From: Paenalicyclobacillus ferrooxydans
Lineage (GTDB): Bacteria > Bacillota > Bacilli > Alicyclobacillales > Alicyclobacillaceae
NCBI RefSeq assembly: GCF_001399675.1
Contig: NZ_LJCO01000091.1
Span: forward strand, 1 to 64,000
Direction: 5' to 3'
DNA length: 64,000 bases
Shown: positions 60,284 to 64,000 of the stretch, piece after piece
Numbering within the stretch: position 1 is the stretch's first letter
Layout: the number at the start of each line of letters is the position of its first letter
The notes under the pieces: generated by a model
What the model was told of the DNA's origin: nothing
The model's database searches: none
What the model saw: only the letters and a program-made list of their open reading frames with translations
Made by a program: the position numbers and the translations under genes

Positions 60284-61891
60284 TTGTTGAATGAACCAAG
60301 CAAGGAATACGGACTACGGGAAGGCGTGGGACATGAACCGCGGCGAACGTTCGCTATTATTTCTCATCCTGACGCCGGTAAGACAACCTTAACGGAAAAA
60401 CTGTTATTGTTCGGCGGCGCCATCCGCGAAGCGGGGGCTGTCAAAGGTAAAAAAGCTCGACGGCACGCGACATCTGACTGGATGGAGATTGAGAAACAGA
60501 GAGGGATCTCGGTCACCTCGACGGTCCTCCAGTTTTCTTATAAAAATCGTCGAATCAATATTCTCGATACCCCTGGACATGAGGATTTCAGTGAAGATAC
60601 CTACCGCACGCTGACAGCCGCTGACAGCGCAGTCATGCTGATTGACGCTGCCAAAGGTGTTGAGCCTCAGACCATCAAATTGTTTGAGGTCTGTGCGATG
60701 CGTGGAATCCCCATCTTCACTTTCATCAACAAGTTAGACCGAGAAGGCAAAGAGCCCTTGGCCTTGTTGGAGGAGATTGAGGAAGTTCTCGGGATTCGAT
60801 CTTGTCCGATGAACTGGCCGATTGGAATGGGCCAAGGTTTTCTCGGTATCTACAACCGATCCGACAACCGCTTCGAACGCTTCACAGGCCGCGGCGAAGA
60901 AATGAAGAGCATCCAAGCGGATGATATCGAAAGCGAACAATTGCGCGCCGAGCTTGGTGACGAACTGCATGATAAGTTGCAGGAGGAAGTCATGCTGCTC
61001 GATATCGCCGGCGATCCGTTCGATGCGGAACTGGTCGCCCAGGGCAAGTTGACACCCGTGTTCTTTGGTAGCGCGATCGCCAATTTTGGAGTGGAGACTT
61101 TCCTGAACCAGTTTATCGAACTCGCTCCGCCTCCTGGTCCTCGCAAGACGGACGAGGGGTTGGTTGAGCCAACGGACGATGCATTCTCAGGGTTCGTCTT
61201 TAAAATCCAGGCCAATATGAATCCGGCACACCGTGACAGAGTAGCCTTCATTCGGATGTGCTCAGGGAAATTTGAGCGCGGGATGAACGTGACCCATGTC
61301 CGGACCGGCAAAAAAATCAGTTTGGCCCAGCCTCAGCAGTTCTTTGGTCAGGGGCGGGAGATCATCGACGAGGCCTTCCCGGGAGATATCATCGGGATCT
61401 TCGATCCAGGCAGTTTCAGGATCGGTGATACGTTATGCGAGACGGGACGGTTCAACTTTGAGAAGCTGCCGCAGTTTTCTCCGGAGCACTTTGCTCGCGT
61501 GTATGTGAAAAACACGTTGAAATACAAACAGTTTCATAAAGGTCTTGAGCAGTTGGCTGAAGAAGGCGCAATTCAAGTCTATCGCCAAGTAAACCGCACG
61601 GAAGACATGGTCCTTGGCGCCGTCGGGCAACTCCAGTTTGAGGTCTTCCAATATCGGATGAAGGCGGAGTACGGGGCGGAAGTCGAGTTAACGTACTTGC
61701 CATACTCAATTGCACGTTGGATTGAAACGTCGGACGATCTCGATAAGTTGAATTACGACCGCTACTCGAACCTTGTGGTCAGAGACCAAGACGATCATCT
61801 GGTGATGTTGTTCCCGAACGAGTTCGCCACACGGTGGGTGGTTGAGAAGAATCCGAACGTCGTGTTACACACGACTTCATTCGGATTGTAA
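60284..61891 (+). CDS. prfC: Peptide chain release factor 3
   Basis: 535 residues, a translational GTPase: G1 SHPDAGKTT, G2 region QRGISVTST, G3 DTPGHEDF, G4 NKLDREG. The EAGAVKGKKARRHATSDWMEIEKQRGI switch region (only part quoted elsewhere) is typical of RF3 rather than EF-G. It recycles RF1/RF2 from terminating ribosomes. The start is TTG 60284 after AGGAG. Confidence 0.95.
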   Translation: MLNEPSKEYGLREGVGHEPRRTFAIISHPDAGKTTLTEKLLLFGGAIREAGAVKGKKARRHATSDWMEIEKQRGISVTSTVLQFSYKNRRINILDTPGHEDFSEDTYRTLTAADSAVMLIDAAKGVEPQTIKLFEVCAMRGIPIFTFINKLDREGKEPLALLEEIEEVLGIRSCPMNWPIGMGQGFLGIYNRSDNRFERFTGRGEEMKSIQADDIESEQLRAELGDELHDKLQEEVMLLDIAGDPFDAELVAQGKLTPVFFGSAIANFGVETFLNQFIELAPPPGPRKTDEGLVEPTDDAFSGFVFKIQANMNPAHRDRVAFIRMCSGKFERGMNVTHVRTGKKISLAQPQQFFGQGREIIDEAFPGDIIGIFDPGSFRIGDTLCETGRFNFEKLPQFSPEHFARVYVKNTLKYKQFHKGLEQLAEEGAIQVYRQVNRTEDMVLGAVGQLQFEVFQYRMKAEYGAEVELTYLPYSIARWIETSDDLDKLNYDRYSNLVVRDQDDHLVMLFPNEFATRWVVEKNPNVVLHTTSFGL

Positions 61892-61910
61892 TCATTCTGC
61901 TTCAGGCACC

Positions 61911-62019
61911 TGATGCACGCTGATGCACGCTGATGCACCCGGCACCCGGCAAACCGGCAAACCGGCAAACCGGCAAACCGGCAAACCGGCAAACCGGCAA
62001 ACCGGCAAACCGGCAAACC
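61911..62019. repeat. 10-bp and 8-bp tandem repeats after prfC
   Basis: TGATGCACGC three times (61911-61940, last copy changed), then GGCAAACC nine times without error (61948-62019). Confidence 0.93.
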
Positions 62020-62082
62020 GGGCGTCCGGAACGCACAAGGGGCAACGTAACTACAGGAAACGAACGAGCAGGTCACCGGTAC

Positions 62083-62110
62083 ACGGCATCCTTTGGGGGT
62101 GCCGTTTTTT
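62083..62110 (+). terminator. Terminator after prfC
   Basis: ACGGCATCC (62083-62091) pairs with GGGTGCCGT (62097-62105), running into TTTTTT. Confidence 0.9.
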
Positions 62111-62184
62111 ATATGGTTTATAAGTCAGCGGTGTAATGCGACGATGATTGGACATTGTGTCGTTTTCTTGACTTAACAGCCCCA

Positions 62185-62241
62185 TGTAAAGCGCTTGCCA
62201 CTCCTTACCGCTGGAACAGGTTCGAGTTCCTACGCTATAAT
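62185..62241 (+). promoter_or_regulatory. Possible cre-like site and -10 box before the APC permease
   Basis: TGTAAAGCGCTTGCCA (62185-62200) has the AAAGCGCTT core of strong CcpA sites but is one base out of register at the ends. TATAAT lies at about 62236-62241. Weak evidence. Confidence 0.35.
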
Positions 62242-62303
62242 ACGACTTGTGTCTCCAAGAACGTTCATAGAAAACATAGACTCCAAACGAAGGAGAGATG
62301 TCG

Positions 62304-63905
62304 GTGAAAGAACTTCAGCGCAAAATGGGCACCTTTGGGTTAACAATGACCGGCGTCGGGTCTATTATTGGTTCGGGTTGGCTGTTTGGAGCCTGGAAAG
62401 CAGCGAAAGTTGCCGGACCCGCTGCACTTGTTGCATGGGTCATTGGTATGTGTGCCATCATGTTGATTGGTCTTGTCTATGCGGAACTCGGCGGAACTTT
62501 TCCGGAGTCAGGCGGTGCAGTCCGCTACGCGCAGTATTCCCATGGCTCATTAGCCGGCTTTATCGCCGGGTGGGCGAACTGGGTAGCAATCGTCTCAGTT
62601 ATTCCGATTGAAGCGGAAGCTTCGATGCAATATATGAGTTCGTGGCCTGTCAGCTGGGCGCATGTGATTTACAACGGATCAACCTTAACACCGGTTGGTA
62701 TCGCAGGGTCCGCAGTTCTCGTGCTAGTGTATTTCTTGCTGAACTATTGGACCGTGCAACTGTTTTCTCGTGTAAACTCCTTTATCACTATTTTTAAGTT
62801 GATTATTCCAGCTGTAACAGCGATTGGTTTAATCGTGGCAGGATTTCACTCCAGCAACTTCACGCGCACGGGAGGATTTGTACCGAATGGCTGGTCAAGC
62901 GTTCTGACTGCCATTGCAACCTCCGGAATTATCTTCGCTTTCAACGGTTTCCAGAGCCCGGTGAACTTTGCGGGTGAGGCAAAGAACCCGAGTCGCACTG
63001 TGCCGCGTGCGGTCGTTGGATCAATTTTGATTTCCGGCGTCATTTACCTCCTTCTGCAAACTGGCTTCATTGGTGCCGTGAAGCCAAGCATGCTTTCCGG
63101 CGGTTGGAGCGGGATCAGCTTGAAGTCGCCGTTTGCGGATCTTGCAATGGCACTCGGCCTGAATTGGCTGGCGATAGTCTTGTTTGCAGACGCGTTTATC
63201 TCACCATCGGGTACAGGCATTACTTATACTGCGACAACATCCCGAATGGTATTCGGCATGACAGAGAACGGTTGGTTCCCGAAGATTTTTGGTACGATAC
63301 ACCCGTTTTACAAGGTTCCGCGTCGTGCGATGTGGCTGAACCTCGCAATTGCGTACGTGTTCCTGGTCTTGTTCCGCGGTTGGGGAACCCTTGCAGGGGT
63401 GATCTCGGTAGCTACACTGATTTCCTACGTCACAGGTCCAGTTGCGGCTGTGTCGTTGCGTAAAACAGCGGGATCGCTCGACAGTGCACTGCGTGTCAAA
63501 GGTATGAAATGGATTGCTCCCGCAGCATTTATGCTCGCATCGCTGATTTTGTACTGGGCTAAGTGGCCGCTTACGGGACAAGTCCTGTTTGTGATGGTTG
63601 TTGGCTTGCCAATCTTCCTCTATTACCAGGCTAAGGACGGCTGGAAGGACTTTGGTCGCCACGTGAAGTCAGGCCTTTGGCTGGTTGTGTACCTGGTGTT
63701 TATGATGGCTGCGTCGTACTTCGGTAGTACCAAGTTTGGCGGCATCGGTGTGTTGCCGTATGGTGTAGACATGATTGTTGTCGCTGTTGGGTCGCTGGTG
63801 TTCTACGCTTGGGGCATTCGAAGCGGGTTGCGCACCTCAGATGTACAGGCTGTGCAAAACCGTGTATCCGCAAAGGTGGATGTCAATCCTTCGATTGGCG
63901 ACTAA
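62304..63905 (+). CDS. Amino acid permease (APC family)
   Basis: 533 residues, about twelve helices. The TM1 motif GSIIGSGWLFG and the TM6 GFQSPVNFAGEAKNPSRTVPRAV are typical of the APC family, near the YcaM/glutamate-GABA-like group. Probably a proton-driven amino acid importer; specificity unknown. GTG 62304 is 8 bases from AGGAG, better than ATG 62298 at 2 bases. Confidence 0.9.
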   Translation: MKELQRKMGTFGLTMTGVGSIIGSGWLFGAWKAAKVAGPAALVAWVIGMCAIMLIGLVYAELGGTFPESGGAVRYAQYSHGSLAGFIAGWANWVAIVSVIPIEAEASMQYMSSWPVSWAHVIYNGSTLTPVGIAGSAVLVLVYFLLNYWTVQLFSRVNSFITIFKLIIPAVTAIGLIVAGFHSSNFTRTGGFVPNGWSSVLTAIATSGIIFAFNGFQSPVNFAGEAKNPSRTVPRAVVGSILISGVIYLLLQTGFIGAVKPSMLSGGWSGISLKSPFADLAMALGLNWLAIVLFADAFISPSGTGITYTATTSRMVFGMTENGWFPKIFGTIHPFYKVPRRAMWLNLAIAYVFLVLFRGWGTLAGVISVATLISYVTGPVAAVSLRKTAGSLDSALRVKGMKWIAPAAFMLASLILYWAKWPLTGQVLFVMVVGLPIFLYYQAKDGWKDFGRHVKSGLWLVVYLVFMMAASYFGSTKFGGIGVLPYGVDMIVVAVGSLVFYAWGIRSGLRTSDVQAVQNRVSAKVDVNPSIGD

Positions 63906-64000
63906 TGCAACAGCGCGTAACTGGCTGTCTGGCTGTCGAATCTACCTGGAGTACCCGGTCAATGAACCGACCTGGAGTACCTGGTTATCAAACCTAACTG

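Overview
The window looks like a chromosomal segment of a spore-forming Firmicute of about 50-55% GC. The best guess is an Alicyclobacillus-type member of the Bacilli, from the family mix alone. Supporting signs are two complete gerA-type germinant receptor clusters, a CwlD-like cortex amidase, YdjO beside a cold-shock protein, KimA, GlnR/TnrA-type operators, an M-box and a ZTP riboswitch, and frequent TTG/GTG starts. I see no rRNA, tRNA, CRISPR, transposase or phage genes.

Layout. 0-17 kb: cold shock pair (csp, ydjO), Nudix/winged-helix protein, DoxX, ammonium transporter under a GlnR/TnrA-type operator, cytochrome P450 and a luciferase-like monooxygenase, an NRAMP-related transporter behind an M-box Mg2+ riboswitch, MBL hydrolase, DHA2 efflux pump, CwlD-like amidase, KimA-like K+ importer, a pair of unknown membrane proteins, and a TauE/SafE permease. 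17-24 kb: first germinant receptor operon (A-C-small membrane protein-B), a CysP-like PiT permease, and a radical SAM protein. 24-32 kb: amidase, FAD dehydrogenase and DHA2 pump as a probable unit; glnA (GSI-beta type) with a GlnR/TnrA box; an MFS pump behind a possible leader peptide. 32-38 kb: two tandem repeat arrays, a small membrane gene, the second germinant receptor operon (A-C-B), and an EamA transporter. 38-50 kb: ZTP riboswitch with folD, a 134-bp palindrome array, pepF with a serine hydrolase, FUSC protein, an IsdG-like monooxygenase, aldo/keto reductase, an OYE-family reductase, and a second 134-bp palindrome array. 50-64 kb: SDR, M14 carboxypeptidase, a five-gene oligopeptide ABC operon (D-F-A-C-B), prfC, and an APC permease.

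The genes fall into recognisable physiology: nitrogen supply (amt and glnA share an operator type), Mg2+/K+ homeostasis, one-carbon/purine sensing (ZTP-folD), peptide use, germination, and drug or organic-compound efflux and oxidation.

The most unusual signal is non-coding. Two intergenic arrays about 9 kb apart (39991-40735 and 49911-50395) differ in sequence. Both have an exact 134-bp period containing three AAGTCG...CGACTT-type palindromes at the same internal spacing of 41, 41 and 52 bp, close to whole helical turns. A third array (32074-32451) repeats another palindrome, GGAACTGAGTTCC, every 51-52 bp. Many other intergenic gaps carry short 8-15 bp tandem repeats. Start sites below were chosen by Shine-Dalgarno spacing, and several are shorter than the longest open frame. 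All family calls come from reading motifs by eye, with no database search.
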